Translations under genes and position numbers: made by a program | Assembly: GCA_029582155.1 (NCBI GenBank) | Contig: CM055900.1 | Span: 41,957,236-42,021,235, forward strand | From: Panopea generosa | Lineage: Eukaryota > Mollusca > Bivalvia > Adapedonta > Hiatellidae | Direction: 5' to 3' | DNA: 64,000 nucleotides | Notes under the pieces: model-generated | Seen by the model: only the letters and a program-made list of their open reading frames with translations | The model's database searches: none | What the model was told of the DNA's origin: nothing | Part shown: piece after piece, positions 46,387 to 57,668 of the stretch | How positions within the stretch are numbered: the stretch's first letter is position 1 | How the letters are laid out: each line of letters opens with the position of its first letter

Positions 46387-46682
46387 GATCACATGCCAGC
46401 ATTCCCCTCTATCTGGTCTTCCACATCTCCTCTATTGGAGATATTTATCAAAAGATCGCAACTGTAAAAGGGGACACACAGAGGCCAACTTTTCCAACTT
46501 CCTCACCAAGATGTATGCCTTGTGCTGATCCACTTGGTATACAATTACAGTCAGCTCCTGTTGTGGAGGTCTTGGATTCAGATAAGATTAGATTTGAAGT
46601 CAAGGTTTTCATCTTTATGTTCATTATCTTATGGTCCAAACTTATTCCCTGGCTGTTAACAGTTGTAAAACCAACTGATTGA
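46387..46682 (+). CDS. candidate terminal exon with a hydrophobic segment, unknown protein (partial)
   Basis: A strong acceptor (CTAATCTTTCTTTACCCACAG) precedes 98 uninterrupted codons and TGA. Residues 2-20 read SHASIPLYLVFHISSIGDI. The middle is Pro/Cys containing (RPTFPTSSPRCMPCADPLG). The C-terminal part has a hydrophobic run of about 20 residues (FIFMFIILWSKLIPWLLTVV) that could span a membrane. Base composition is less AT-rich than the flanks. The frame has no early ATG, which fits an internal or last exon. A (GATT)n tract follows the stop, which would also fit the tail of a retro-element. I do not recognise the family. The opposite strand also has an 84-codon frame, so strand choice depends on the acceptor. 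Confidence 0.3.
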
Positions 46683-48154
46683 TTGATTGATGATTCAATC
46701 ATTCATTTATTCATCTATCGCTGTGGATCATTACTACTAATAATTTCTGAATATCTAGAAAATACTTCTCCATCCTTGGTTTCAGATGATTCCATTTGTT
46801 TAGAAGCGTTTTTACTAACATGACCCCATCCTTCAGGAATGGCTTGGTTGGCATAAAACTTGGGAATGGGTGGCCATTATTTTGCCCCATTCCCAATGGC
46901 AAATAGTATCTTTTTGTCCGAATTTAAAGTGACAAAACTCCCAATTTCAAAATGCAAAGAATCCAAAAGGAATATTTGGTGGGAAAATTTGGAGATTTTT
47001 AAATATTATGATTTTAATGTAGTCTTCTGCAAGAACATCACTTTTTTTTTACATTTAATATTCATTACACATTATATTATTACATATATCAAAAGAACCT
47101 GTGCGATGTAATTTTCCCAATTTCTTTAAAAATAATGCAAATTTTCCCAAAGTCAGGGACCCCATTCCCAGAAGTGCAAGCAAGAGCCTTGAGACTTGCT
47201 AATTTTTCATTTGCTTTTCCAGTCTTATTTAGATAAGATTTTAATAAGAATGTGTTCAATTAAAATAATTTATAAACATCTGACAATGTGACTAGAAATA
47301 TACAGCAAGGAGTCACAGGCTACTGGGAATTTGAGTACCACTCCTCTGTGGGTCCCTCTTATCTGAAGACTGTATCTTTCACGGAGATATGAAATTCCCA
47401 CTTCTAGCTATCACAGATAACACATCATAATAAAATTCTTGGTAAAATGCATTGAATTTCTTCCAAACTGTCATTAAAATATCATTCTGATAGATGGTAA
47501 ATTTACATCAAAAAGCATCTGAATTTGATTAATATTTATACCATTAGTTCCAGGAGAAATTGTTTTAATTTCTGCAATTAAATCGCCACTTTCATGCATA
47601 GCCTGATCATCTTTCAGATTTATTTCCTACAATTTGCGATCGTTAATGTATCATTTGCAAGATTCTTTTTTAAAAAAAAGATCAGAAAAAAAGAGAGATA
47701 ATTTTTTATGTTTTACGCATAGGTAAGCAAATCTGTAGACTCTTTTTCCTATTTTTTATTTAAATGTTTGTATAAACTAATTCAGTTAATTAGGCCTCAA
47801 AAGCAGATGCTTTCGGTTACACCTCAATTACGCTGTTATGAACACATCAAGGGCGTCTTCAAATTGGCTTATCGTCTCCCTTTCACATATCTAAAATATC
47901 TTACTCAGTCTAATTACCTCCCTTTACAGAAACACGAAGGTGAAATTTATTGTAACAACTTGAGCATGCACTTGCCAACTTCAATTAATATCAGAGAAAT
48001 TATCGATAAGCTCACATGTGTGCATTAATGTATATATAACACAGATCAGGGTCAGTCATAGAAAACTGGTAATCAGGATCTACCGTGTGATCCTTCTCAC
48101 CTAATCTGATGACCTTGACATTGAATAAAAGTATATTTAAGGCTCAATGAATGA
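46683..48154. other. interspersed debris and possible regulatory DNA at 47500-48030
   Basis: (GATT)n and (CATTTATT)n tracts lie at 46676..46720. The part to about 47200 looks like diverged interspersed repeat, with CCATTCCC words in both orientations. The stretch 47500..48030 is complex (TTAATTAGGCCTCAAAAGC, TTCAATTAATATCAGAG) and is a regulatory candidate. The 86-codon plus frame at 47768..48028 lies there without splice or start support. Confidence 0.25.
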
Positions 48155-50555
48155 CTACCCAGATACCTAGACTCACTTATCTAGTACATGTTACTGAACC
48201 AAGACTTACTGATCTAGTACTTGTTACTGAGCTACAACTCACTGATCTAGTACTTGTTACTGATCTAAGATTCATTGATCTAGTACTTGTTACTGAGCTA
48301 AGACTAACTGATCTAGTACTTGTTACTGAACTAAGACTAACTGATCTAGTACTTGTTACTGAGCTAAGACTAACTGATCTAGTAGTTGTTACTGAGCTAA
48401 GACTAACTGATCTAGTAGTTGTTACTGAGCTAAGACTAACTGATCTAGTAGTTGTTACTGAGCTAAGACTAACTGATCTAGTAGTTGTTACTGAGCTAAG
48501 ACTAACTGATCTAGTACATGTTACTGAACTAAGACTAACTGATCTAGTACATGTTACTGAGCTAAGACTAACTGATCTAGTAGTTGTTACTGAGCTAAGA
48601 CTAACTGATCTAGTAGTTGTTACTGAGCTAAGACTAACTGATCTAGTAGTTGTTACTGAGCTAAGACTAACTGATCTAGTATGTGTTACTTAACTAAGAT
48701 TCATTGATCTAGTACTTGTTACTGAGCTAAGACTAACTGATCTAGTAGTTGTTACTGAGCTAAGACTAACTGATCTAGTAGTTGTTACTGAGTTAAGATG
48801 AACTGATCTAGTATGTGTTACTTAACTAAGATTCACTGATCTGGTACTTGTAACTGAACTAAGACTCACTGATCTAGTATTTGTTACTTAACTAAGACTC
48901 ACTGATCTAGTATTTGTCACTAAACTAAGACTCACTGACCTAGTACTTGCTACTGAACTAAGACTCACTGATCTAGTATGTGTTACTTAACTTAGATTCA
49001 CTGATCTGGTACTTGTAACTGAACTAAGACTCACTGATCTAGTATTTGTCACTTAACTAAGACTCACTGATCTAGTATTTGTCGCTAAACTAAGACTCAC
49101 TGACCTAGTACTTTCTACTGAACTAAGACTCACTGATCTAGTATGTGTTACATAACTAAGATTCACTGATCTGGTACATGTTACTTAACTAAGACTCACT
49201 GATCTAGTATTTGTTGCTTAAGTAAGACTCACTGATCTAGTATTTGTTACTTAACTAAGTTTCACTGATCTAGTATTTGTTATTTAACTACGACTCACTG
49301 ATCTAGTATTTGTTATTTAACTAAGACTCACTGATCTAGTATTTGTTATTTAACTAAGACTCACTGACCTAGTACTTGTTAGTTAACTAAGAATCACTTA
49401 TCTAGTATTTGTTTCTGAACTACCACCAATTGATCTAATACTTGTAACTGAACTAAGACTCACTGATCTAGTACTTGTTACTGAACTAAGACTAACTGAT
49501 CTATTACATGCTATTGAGCTAAGACTCACTGATCTAGTATTTGTTACTTAAGTAAGACTCACTGACCTAGTACTTGTTACTTAACTAAGAATCACTGAAC
49601 TAGTATCTGTTACTGTGCTAAGACTAACTGATCTAGTACTTGTTACTGAAGTAAGAATCACTGAACTAGTATCTGTTACTGAACTCAGACTAACTGATCT
49701 AGTACTTGTAACTGAACTAAGACTCACTGATCTAGTACTTGTAACTGAACTAAGACTCACTGATCTAGTACTTGTTACTGAACTAAGACTCACTGATCTA
49801 GTACTTGTAACTGAGCTAAGACTAACAGATCTAGAACTTGTTACTTAACTAAGACTAACAGATCTAGTAATTGTTACTTAACTAAGACTTACTTATCTAG
49901 TATTTATTACTGAATTAAGACCCACTGACCTAGTACTTGTTACTGAGCTAAGACTAACAGATCTAGTACTTGTTACTGAACTAAGACTCACTGATCTAGT
50001 ATTTATTACTGAACTAAGACCCACTGACCAAGTACTTGTTACTGAACTAAGACTCACTGATCTAGTATTTATTACTGAACTAAGACCCACTGACCTAGTA
50101 CTTGTTTATGAGCTAAGACTAACAGATCTAGTACTTGTTACTGAACTAAGACTCACTGATCTAGTATTTATTACTGAACTAAGACCCACTGACCTAATAC
50201 TTGTTACTGAACTAAGACTCACTGATCTAGTACTTGTTTACCGAACTAAGACTAACTGATCTAGTATTTGTCACTGAACTAAGACTCACTGATCTAGTAC
50301 TTGTTACTGAACTAAGACCCACTCATCTAGTACTTATTACTGAACTGAGATTCACTGATCCAGTACTTGTTACTGAACTAAGACACACTGATCCAGTACT
50401 TGTTACTGAACTGAGACTCACTTATCAAGTACTTGTTACTGAACTAAGATTCACTGATCCAGTACTTGTTACTGAACTGAGACTCACTTATCTAGTACTT
50501 GTTACTGAACTAAGATTCATTGATCTAGTATTTATCACTGAACTTAGATTCACTA
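48155..50555. repeat. 33-bp minisatellite, about 72 units
   Basis: The unit is ACTGATCTAGTACTTGTTAC plus TGAACTAAGACTC. The left third (48260..48690) is very homogeneous with TAGTAGTTGTTACTGAGC; the middle (48690..49560) uses TTACTTAACTAAG, which introduces TAA stops; the right third is mixed. The period of 33 keeps a frame LTDLVLVTELR open for 180 codons at 48151..48693. Because the same unit carries stops in the adjacent part and no start or splice context is present, I treat it as non-coding. Confidence 0.93.
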
Positions 50556-51464
50556 GCTACTGAGGACAAAAAACATAAATCTGACAATGAAATGCCCAGG
50601 AACTGTGACCTGGCTCTAGGAAAATCAGTTTAGTGCTATTTATAAAAGTTATTTAAAAGTATTGAATGATTAACAGGACAGAACAGCAACATAAAAGGAG
50701 TAACTGAGCCAAGCTCTGCCACTTTACCCATCTTTACATCAGCAAATGAACTCAGTAGACATACCAGACAGGGACAACCATGTAACAAGTATTAATTTTG
50801 TCAAATTTTGTAATATAATAATCTCACCACTTTAGCAACATAAAGTGAGGAGTACCTTAGCTCTTAGTCAGCTTTGTGCCCAGTAACGCAGCATTGTTCC
50901 ACATTTTTCATCTCAATTATAATCATTGCAAGTCTGCTCTTGTCCCCAAATATAATTCCGTCCTGTTATTCTTCGAAATCTGTGAAAGAATTGCCCAAGA
51001 GGTTTAATGAAAAGCCGCTGACACTACGCAATTATGCGCGGACTAATTAAATCTTGACGCATGCAAGTATTTACCGAGGCGTCTTGATTGTTCAGTGAGC
51101 TCGGCACTGGTCCACAATTTGCATCTCATTAGTGGCTGACAGCAACAAAGTCTCAAGCAATCAACGCAGTTATTGAGCTACATGATTAGTTTGTGTAATA
51201 TATATCTTCAAATAGGTGCTACAATAGTTCTATTAATTTATTAAAGTAAACAGCCAGATTCAGAGAGAAATCTTCATTAGCCGTTTATTATTAATAATCA
51301 TTTAAGATTAATTTCACACTGATACTGTATCTTTGCTGCATTAATCAAATATTAATGAAAGAATGTAAAATTATCCAAGAGATGCAGCGTTTTAATTGTC
51401 AACAAAAACATAAAATTACAGTTTATTTGTGTATGTGTTTTTTTGTTGTTGTTGAAAATACATA
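50556..51464. other. unique sequence; strong regulatory-DNA candidate at 50830-51400
   Basis: GC-richer complex words (ACGCAATTATGCGCGGACTA, GGCGTCTTGATTGTTCAG) alternate with ATTTGCAT (51117..51124), TTAATTTATTAAAG, CATTAGCCGTTTATTATTAA and GCATTAATCAAATATTAATG. No frame is open for long. This is the most convincing conserved non-coding element candidate in the window by texture alone. Confidence 0.35.
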
Positions 51465-51610
51465 ATTATATGGCATCCAGTTTCATTGGTTGGGGAAGTA
51501 GGTCTTGGAATAAATCTGAATAGAACCACACTGTCTTAACTGGTAAACATAACATACAGTTTTTAGACTGAGCTAGACTTGAACCATAGCCCCTTTTGGG
51601 GACTAACCCC
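51465..51610 (-). mobile_element. SINE, family D
   Basis: TATGGCATCCAGTTTCATTG at the left, TGAATAGAACCACACTGTC in the middle and GACTGAGCTAGACTTGAACC at the right (complement of a tRNA-like head) give the clearest family D copy. Confidence 0.55.
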
Positions 51611-51830
51611 TTTATTTGCTCAAACTTCAAACTCATAGGGATAATTTATACCATATATGAACAAATTTGGCTGATCAGTTCTTGAGAAAAAGATTTTTAA
51701 ATGAAAATTTCTCTATGTTAAACTGACAAGTCCCTGGGATGGGGACAATTTTTACCCTAGGTAGTGACATGGCTTGAACAAACACGAAAGAAACTGATGA
51801 GGTGATACTACATTACACTAGGGCCAATAT
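51586..51830 (+). repeat. interspersed repeat F
   Basis: TTTGGCTGATCAGTTCTTGA, TGACAAGTCCCTGGGATGGG and GAGGTGATACTACATTACAC match words at 36318..36450 (TTTGGCTGGTCAGTTGTTGA, TAAGTCCCTGGG, AAGGTGATACTACATGC). Confidence 0.6.
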
Positions 51831-51841
51831 ACAATATTGCA

Positions 51842-51933
51842 TGTCACTATCTTTCGTCTCATACCACTGAATCAAATGGAAAAATTAATAGTTACTTGCA
51901 GAGTTAGGGTGTGCTCAAGTACTTGTTAGCCAT
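51842..51933 (+). mobile_element. family A SINE, short fragment
   Basis: CTTTCGTCTCATACCACTGA and GGTGTGCTCAAGTACTTGTT are from the middle of the family A body. Both ends are missing. Confidence 0.6.
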
Positions 51934-52019
51934 TTTACTGTATTTATATTCCCATATAACTAAGAATATTTTTTAAGTTTACCAGAAAATAGGCTGTTTT
52001 GTCTCATTCTCAATATAGG

Positions 52020-52200
52020 GGTAGGGACCATTAAATTCACAATATTTTGATTCACCTTAAAGTACCAAAGCCACATACAAAATTTCATTACATTTGGGCT
52101 AACATATTTGGAGAAGAAGTAAAAAATGTGAATTGTTTACGGACGCACAACAACGGATAAAGGGAGATGGCAAAAGGTCATCAGGTGACGTAATAATTCA
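52020..52200 (+). repeat. interspersed repeat F, second block
   Basis: CAAAGCCACATACAAAATTTCATTAC-type text, GAGAAGAAGTAAAAAATGTG and GGAGATGGCAAAAGGTCATC match the block at about 27270..27400. Confidence 0.5.
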
Positions 52201-52284
52201 GAAAACTAGATGTCAGTTTATCTTATTGCATCAAGAACTGGTCAATGTAGTAGTGTTCAAAGATAATGACTTATCTTACAATAT

Positions 52285-52448
52285 CAGTAGAGGTCGTGGT
52301 TTAGTGGTAGAATATCAGATCCAGGCTCAATGGGTTGCGAGTTCGATCCATGCGTTATGTTCTTGAGCAAGATATTTCATGTGTATATGTATATGTTTAG
52401 TATTAGTTCTGTACAGGAGGACATCAAGGGAGTTTTGTGTAAGTGGTC
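52285..52448 (+). mobile_element. tRNA-derived SINE, family C, plus strand
   Basis: GTCGTGGTTTAGTGGTAGAA is box A and GTTGCGAGTTCGATCC is box B. It is followed by TCTTGAGCAAGATATTTCAT and GTATTAGTTCTGTACAGGAG. It runs into a TTGATTGATTGATTGA tract shared with the next SINE. Confidence 0.7.
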
Positions 52449-52742
52449 AATTGATTGATTGATTGAATATTTAGCATCATTTTTATGCCATCGAGGGCTA
52501 ACAGAAGATTAGTTATCCTAACCACTGTTTCCTGGGATTAACCCGTACTCGAGCACACCACATCTCCGCAGGTAACTGATAACTTTCCCACTTGAATTAG
52601 TGGTGAGAGACGAATGATAATGAGACACAATGTCGTATATCAATCATCATGGAGACTGTTGTCTAGCGGGGGATTTGAACTCACGACCCCTGAATAGATA
52701 GTCAAACGTGTAACCGACTGAGCTAATCGGGCCCGGCTATAT
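52449..52742 (-). mobile_element. family A SINE, best-preserved copy
   Basis: On the minus strand the head begins GGGCCCGATTAGCTCAGTC, with box A TTAGCTCAGTCGG (52714..52726) and box B GAGTTCAAATC (52672..52682). The body is CTCCATGATGATTGATATAC, CTCACCACTAATTCAAGTGG and AACAGTGGTTAGGATAAC, and the tail GATGGCATAAAAATGATGCT ends in an (ATCA)n tract. At about 290 bp it is full length for this window's family. Confidence 0.85.
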
Positions 52743-53424
52743 AAGTAGTCAAAACAATCAATGTAAAATAAATAAATTTCAACAATTATAATTATGAGAT
52801 CAAGTGACACTGGAAGCTAATCAATGAAAATTTACAGATAGCCAAATGTTGTTGGTTATTTAAAAGCTGTTCCCTGTCTAGAAGACCATAATAAATTTAA
52901 TTCCTAGACTTTCATCTTTGCCCACCCATCTTTTTTTTTACCCACCCCAATATTTTTTATTGTCTTTTATTTTATTTATTTTTTTTAAAAGGGAACCTAA
53001 TTTGCAAAAAAAAACGGCACCAAATTTAAACCTGTTGATCTTTTTAATGATTTTCTATTATTTTGCGTCTAGTACGACACTTCAGTTTAAATATCAGGAA
53101 AAAAAATTAATAAAATTGCGCCCCACCCCCATTTTGAAACAAATTTGGATGAGATACTGGAAATTCATTTTTTTATAACCTAATTGAATTTCATTTTAGT
53201 TTCAATTTTCAATCTTGGATTAAAATTTGTATGCAACAGCAAGTAAACTGAGAAGATAAGTCATTTTACTGCCAAGAAGTGACCGACTATAACTTCACAG
53301 AAGCTCATCAAAACATCCTGTACGTGAAGTTTGGAACTACACAGCCCATTCTCATTTAAATACTGAATGCAGATTTAGATTTACACATCCGTGTACATGT
53401 GATTATGTAAACCAGTGGTGCCCT
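52743..53424. other. unassigned AT-rich sequence
   Basis: T-runs and A-runs around 52920..53110; the 86-codon plus frame there is low-complexity and not supported. Confidence 0.4.
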
Positions 53425-53623
53425 GGCTCCTGTTTCACCAACATATACTTAAATACTTAAGAACTTAAATCTAAGAAAAGCAGCCAGGTGATCATGATTT
53501 TAGATTGGTTCCAGTTAAACTGCATATTGTGTCAATGATATTGATTATATAATAGATAAATAACCAGTCAAAACTTAGTTAAGTTTTTAAGTAATTAAGA
53601 AAAATGTTGGTGAAACAGAAACC
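53425..53623 (+). mobile_element. MITE, family G
   Basis: CTCCTGTTTCACCAACAT at the left is matched by the complement ATGTTGGTGAAACAGAAA at the right. Adjacent sub-terminal words (ACTTAAATACTTAAG, TTTTTAAGTAATTAAG) are also inversely related. It has no frame. An older copy lies at 5075..5245. Confidence 0.7.
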
Positions 53624-54671
53624 TGGTCATCATGAACATTAAAAACAACAAAAACACTACAGTGAAAAAGGCTGAACCAAACACCATACACATGAAATTT
53701 GGTCTTCGGGTTTCAGAAGACATGATTTCAAAGTTTTTAGCTGACAACATATGATGATGACAACGGGTGATGATGCAGGAGTGCAGTTACATAAACACTG
53801 AGTTGACCTCTGCTCAGATGAACTCCACAATAGTTCAGCAATATACAAATCATTACATGAGGCATTACCACAAAAGCATTTATTTATATCATATTTAAAT
53901 ATAGATATAATTTACAAATATAAATGCACATACAAAAGGAATTCAGCCTACGCAAATGGAGTTTTGTCGCCTATAATATGGGGAAATTATCATCATTTCC
54001 AACAAGGTATATCACACTGACAAGATAATTGTCTACATAGTCATCATTAAAAAGTTTCACGCAATTATGTAGCTATAATTGATGAAGACAACGACACAAA
54101 ATAACAAATCAGTTTTGGATAATTGTTCCATCCACCGCCATTACTCTACCATATAATTGTCATTTCTACGTAACTTACTTTCAGCTACTTTAAGCTGCAT
54201 TTATTCAGGCTTACATGTAGCCGTTGGTTTGTGCCTGTGAAAAATAAGCACACTTAATTGGTCAGCCATTGTTATATGTGGCAGCTAATTATTTATCCAT
54301 TTGGAATTATTGTTCCCATTACCCAGCATTGAAGGAACATTGTAAATTAGTCATTATTTTTCATTATTTTCCTAATTAACAAGTTCACATTACCTTAAAT
54401 GGGAGAATTGATTTTTAAATTATGATCTGACACAGTGGGCAAAATAGATTAATTGCAACATTGCAGTTTATAAAAGAGGGAATGTTCTACAGGCAACTTA
54501 GGATGAAAACAAGGGGATGGTCCCTAAGACTGGGCCCTAAGATTGTTAATGTTTGTACACTGATGACAAGAGGAACACTGGAAATGGGGTAATTATGTCC
54601 TAGGCTTTAAAGCATCTTGTATAATGACAATCGATGGCAATTTTTTTTATGAATTTCCCCAAGGCTATGTT
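53624..54671. other. interspersed repeat tail and possible regulatory DNA at 54080-54400
   Basis: ACACCATACACATGAAATTT and GATGATGACAACGGGTGATG (53680..53775) are typical end phrases of mollusc interspersed repeats. The stretch 54080..54400 (GCTAATTATTTATCC, CACTTAATTGGTCAGCC, TTTCCTAATTAAC) is a regulatory-DNA candidate. The 63-codon minus frame at 53657..53848 lies in the repeat tail. Confidence 0.3.
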
Positions 54672-54790
54672 TGGTATCCTTGAGTTAGACACTTTATCCA
54701 AATATGCTCAGTACTGGTTCTGCCCGGGAAGACTTTGAGCGTGATTTGCACAAGTTGTAAGAACTTCTATCACAATCAAAGTAAAACAAA
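54672..54790 (+). mobile_element. SINE fragment, family C
   Basis: CTCAGTACTGGTTCTGCCCG is the tail block of family C in the plus sense, preceded by a CTTGAGTTAGACACTTTATC phrase equivalent to the CTTGAGCAAGA block of the 52285 copy. Confidence 0.55.
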
Positions 54791-54918
54791 TAAGTAATTT
54801 CAATGTTCTGTTATATTTCAACTGACAGAATTTTAAACTTTTTTCAACTGTTTGTTAACCATAGGTAACTGACATGATATTTATTTCCAATATATAACTA
54901 TGTTTTTAACTTATTTAT

Positions 54919-54942
54919 GGGTAGTTCTCAGTTATTCAGCAA
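54919..54942 (+). repeat. left terminal inverted repeat of the 3.34-kb element
   Basis: GGGTAGTTCTCAGTTATTC and five more bases; the 24 bases are identical to the inverse of 58234..58257. Similarity stops within a few bases on the inner side. Confidence 0.85.
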
Positions 54943-55304
54943 TTCAGTACCATGGAACTTTGATTATAATTTGTAATAAAAATAAAGTGTATTTGACATG
55001 TTTGTTGTGTTAATACTTTTAGATATGATCTGAATGAATAGTAAAGATAGTTTTATGGAGACATGGTCAGAAAGAAAAAAATTACAACATTTTTAAATTG
55101 AAAAATGCCAGTTTTGACAGGGTCGATTTTGGGACATTTTACCATCAGTATATACAATAAAGTTGTATTGTTACTTTCCGATGGATTATAAAGTCATTAT
55201 TTATGGTAACTGTAAAAACATAAATAAAATTAAAATATAAGCATCTCTAAAAGACTAAAATGCCGATAAAAATTTGATTTTAATAGAAATTAAATTCTGC
55301 GTAT

Positions 55305-56284
55305 GGACGTTACGGTGTCGGTCAATTTTAGTAAGAAACTCTGACATCTATTTTTAGACATTACAAGCATGGACAACATCATTTGCATGTGGGGGTGTTA
55401 GGTTTGTTTGTTTAAAGTTACCTTGTACTTAAGTAGAGTGATATACAGGATTTCACAATAAAAAAATATCATCGAACTTTCCTCAATGTAAAAATGTCGG
55501 TCAATTTGTAACGTCCAAAACGAATCGTCGTTAATTATCAATTTTATGATCGTACCATATCTAACACCCCTCAATGGATAAATCAACATGTCCAAAAATG
55601 CGTCATCAGTTTGTGTGTACACAACTCAACCACCAGCAGGGAGAATATAGAGGTAAGTGTTGTCGGTCAATCAAAAAGTCAGAGTAACGTCCAGAACATT
55701 TCATCACTCTATTGATATAACATCTATAGTGAATCCATGTACTATTGTGATGATTGCAAACAATAGACAATGAATGTTAATCGAAAGAAAAGATGGAAAT
55801 TGCCGTATTGACGCAGCTAGCGGTCCGTGTTATGAAATGAGTATACGGACGTTATACCTTGACATATTATCGTGTTTTGGATGTTACTATTTGACATGGT
55901 CAACTTGTCTACACCAAATGTCCTACGCTTTAATGTAATTAATAACCATGATGTATACCCCAGTATTTGATATCATACCATTTTCTCTGTAAATGAACAC
56001 AACAATTCTAGTTTGTCTATTCTGTCACCAAATATCTCCTGCGTCGTGTGTTGGACGTTACGGTTGCGGACGTTAGGTAATGTTGTGGATGTGACTTTGA
56101 CATTTGTTTCTACTTGAATGTGTAACATTCAAAACTGATTTTATATTATCTCTAATTGAAATAATATGAGAGGCAAGAAGATTAACAATTAATTATCCTT
56201 TTTTGGTAGTATGAGTTTGCCAGTACTCCCGATAAATAAGAAATATTATCAATTCATGGATGTTTTCTTTGTTATGGATGTTAC
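55305..56284. promoter_or_regulatory. left cluster of GTAACGTCC-type motifs
   Basis: Sites within one mismatch at 55305, 55508, 55684, 55847, 55879, 56053, 56068 and 56276 (a weaker one at 56087). Three of the first sites are accompanied by GTCGGTCAAT (55317, 55496, 55672). Both orientations occur. They could be transposase-binding repeats or remnants of a repeated sequence; no function is proven. Confidence 0.5.
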
Positions 56285-56577
56285 ATTTGACACAAGAATT
56301 TTGGAACAAACAATTATGTGTTAAAGTCTGAAACATAAATTATTAATTAATTGATCTAAGTTTACAAAATATCCTTTAGAATGTTATTCTCATGTTAACA
56401 GTTTAATTTTGAAAAATTTAATTGTAAATAATAATGCTTAGTACCAGTATTAATGATATAAAATATATTATATTAAAAACAATAGCTACAAAAATACTAA
56501 TTTTGTTCTCTTAATTACTTTAAGAAAATCTCATGCCCATAATTATGTTGCTTTATCATTTAATTTAAATAAATTTA

Positions 56578-56866
56578 CAGACAAAAAATAACTACAAATT
56601 TATCAAGAAACAATTTTTTATGTCCAAGTTGATCAATGGCCATGGGTTTGTTATTTAAACCATTTCCTTGAGCTTGGAGATCTTTGGCAGCTCTAGGAGA
56701 CCAGGCACAGTGATCTTTGAGGATATTGTGAGTGTTATCTCCTCTCCAGATTTGGCTACGAGTGGGCTTAAGAGATTCTTCTATGTATTCAAAGGTAAGA
56801 ACAGTGCCAATACACTTTAATATCAGTTTAGATAAAATAAAAGTAAATTGCCTTCTTACTCTCTCT
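56578..56866 (-). pseudogene. open GC-richer segment inside the 3.34-kb element, possibly coding
   Basis: The minus strand is open for about 96 codons without an early ATG, ending in TAA. Its middle part reads KPTRSQIWRGDNTHNILKDH and its end DQLGHKKLFLDKFVVIFCL. The region 56640..56800 has clearly higher GC than its surroundings. On the plus strand the same region has a 45-codon frame ending at a perfect donor (TATTCAAAG then GTAAGAAC). One of the two is probably a relic exon or part of a transposase; I cannot decide which and recognise neither. Confidence 0.25.
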
Positions 56867-57179
56867 CAGTAGGATTAATATACTAATTATTTACTTTTAT
56901 AGCGCTATAACTTTGTTATATGTGTACAAATAAACTTTTTGACTGTATAAAATACATAATAATAATATCAAAACTTTTAGTTGTGTATTTTCAGACCTTT
57001 GAGATGTCTCAGGAAGTTGTGAAGATGCCATTTTAATAGCAACAAAAGATTCTTTAGGGATCAAAAGAAGAAAAAACTTTGAAATATTATTCACTGACAT
57101 ATATGGATATAGTTTATTAATCTTCCAATAAATTTTAATTGTCATTTGTCAGAAGAGACTTGTATACTTTGTCAATACA

Positions 57180-57430
57180 TTTTCTGGTGGGGCTCATTTA
57201 TATACTATAGATATACTAAGTGCTGCTAGTCTAGTTCACAAAGTTTTGGAAAGCACTGTAATAATACAGTGAGCACATAGTGGCTTTAAGTGATTTTCTA
57301 TACTAGTTTGTTGGTGGGGCTCATAAACTTTATCTATAGTATATACTACTAGGAGCCTAGTACACAGATGTTGGGAAATCCTTCTTATAATACAGTTAGC
57401 ACATGTAGATAAATACTAGAAGTAAGACAA
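57180..57430. repeat. 126-bp diverged direct repeat inside the 3.34-kb element
   Basis: TGGTGGGGCTCAT occurs at 57186 and 57312, followed in both copies by TATACTA, CTAGT(T/A)CACA, TTGG(A/G)AA, AATACAGT(G/T)AGCACAT in the same order. Confidence 0.75.
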
Positions 57431-57668
57431 CATAATTTATTTATTTCAATATTACTAATATAACCCTTTAATATTACTAGTAGTTACTAGTTCAGTAGTT
57501 AGCAGTGAAACGAGTTCAAACCACTAAAGTACAAGTTTAAATATATATGTATACTAGGATAAAATGTTATAACACATGGCCAAGTGTGATAAGATGTACA
57601 CTATTAACAACAATATAACAACAATTATAAAACAATACAGAAGTAATCTTGTAATTTGTGTATGTTGT

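Noticed and set aside
48151-48693. 180-codon frame of LTDLVLVTELR repeats as a real gene
   Set aside because: The same repeat array carries stops immediately to the right, the opposite strand is also open in parts, and no promoter, start or splice context is seen.
52660-52742. functional tRNA gene on the minus strand
   Set aside because: Box A and box B are present but the sequence continues into a SINE body shared by several copies and the acceptor stem does not pair well.
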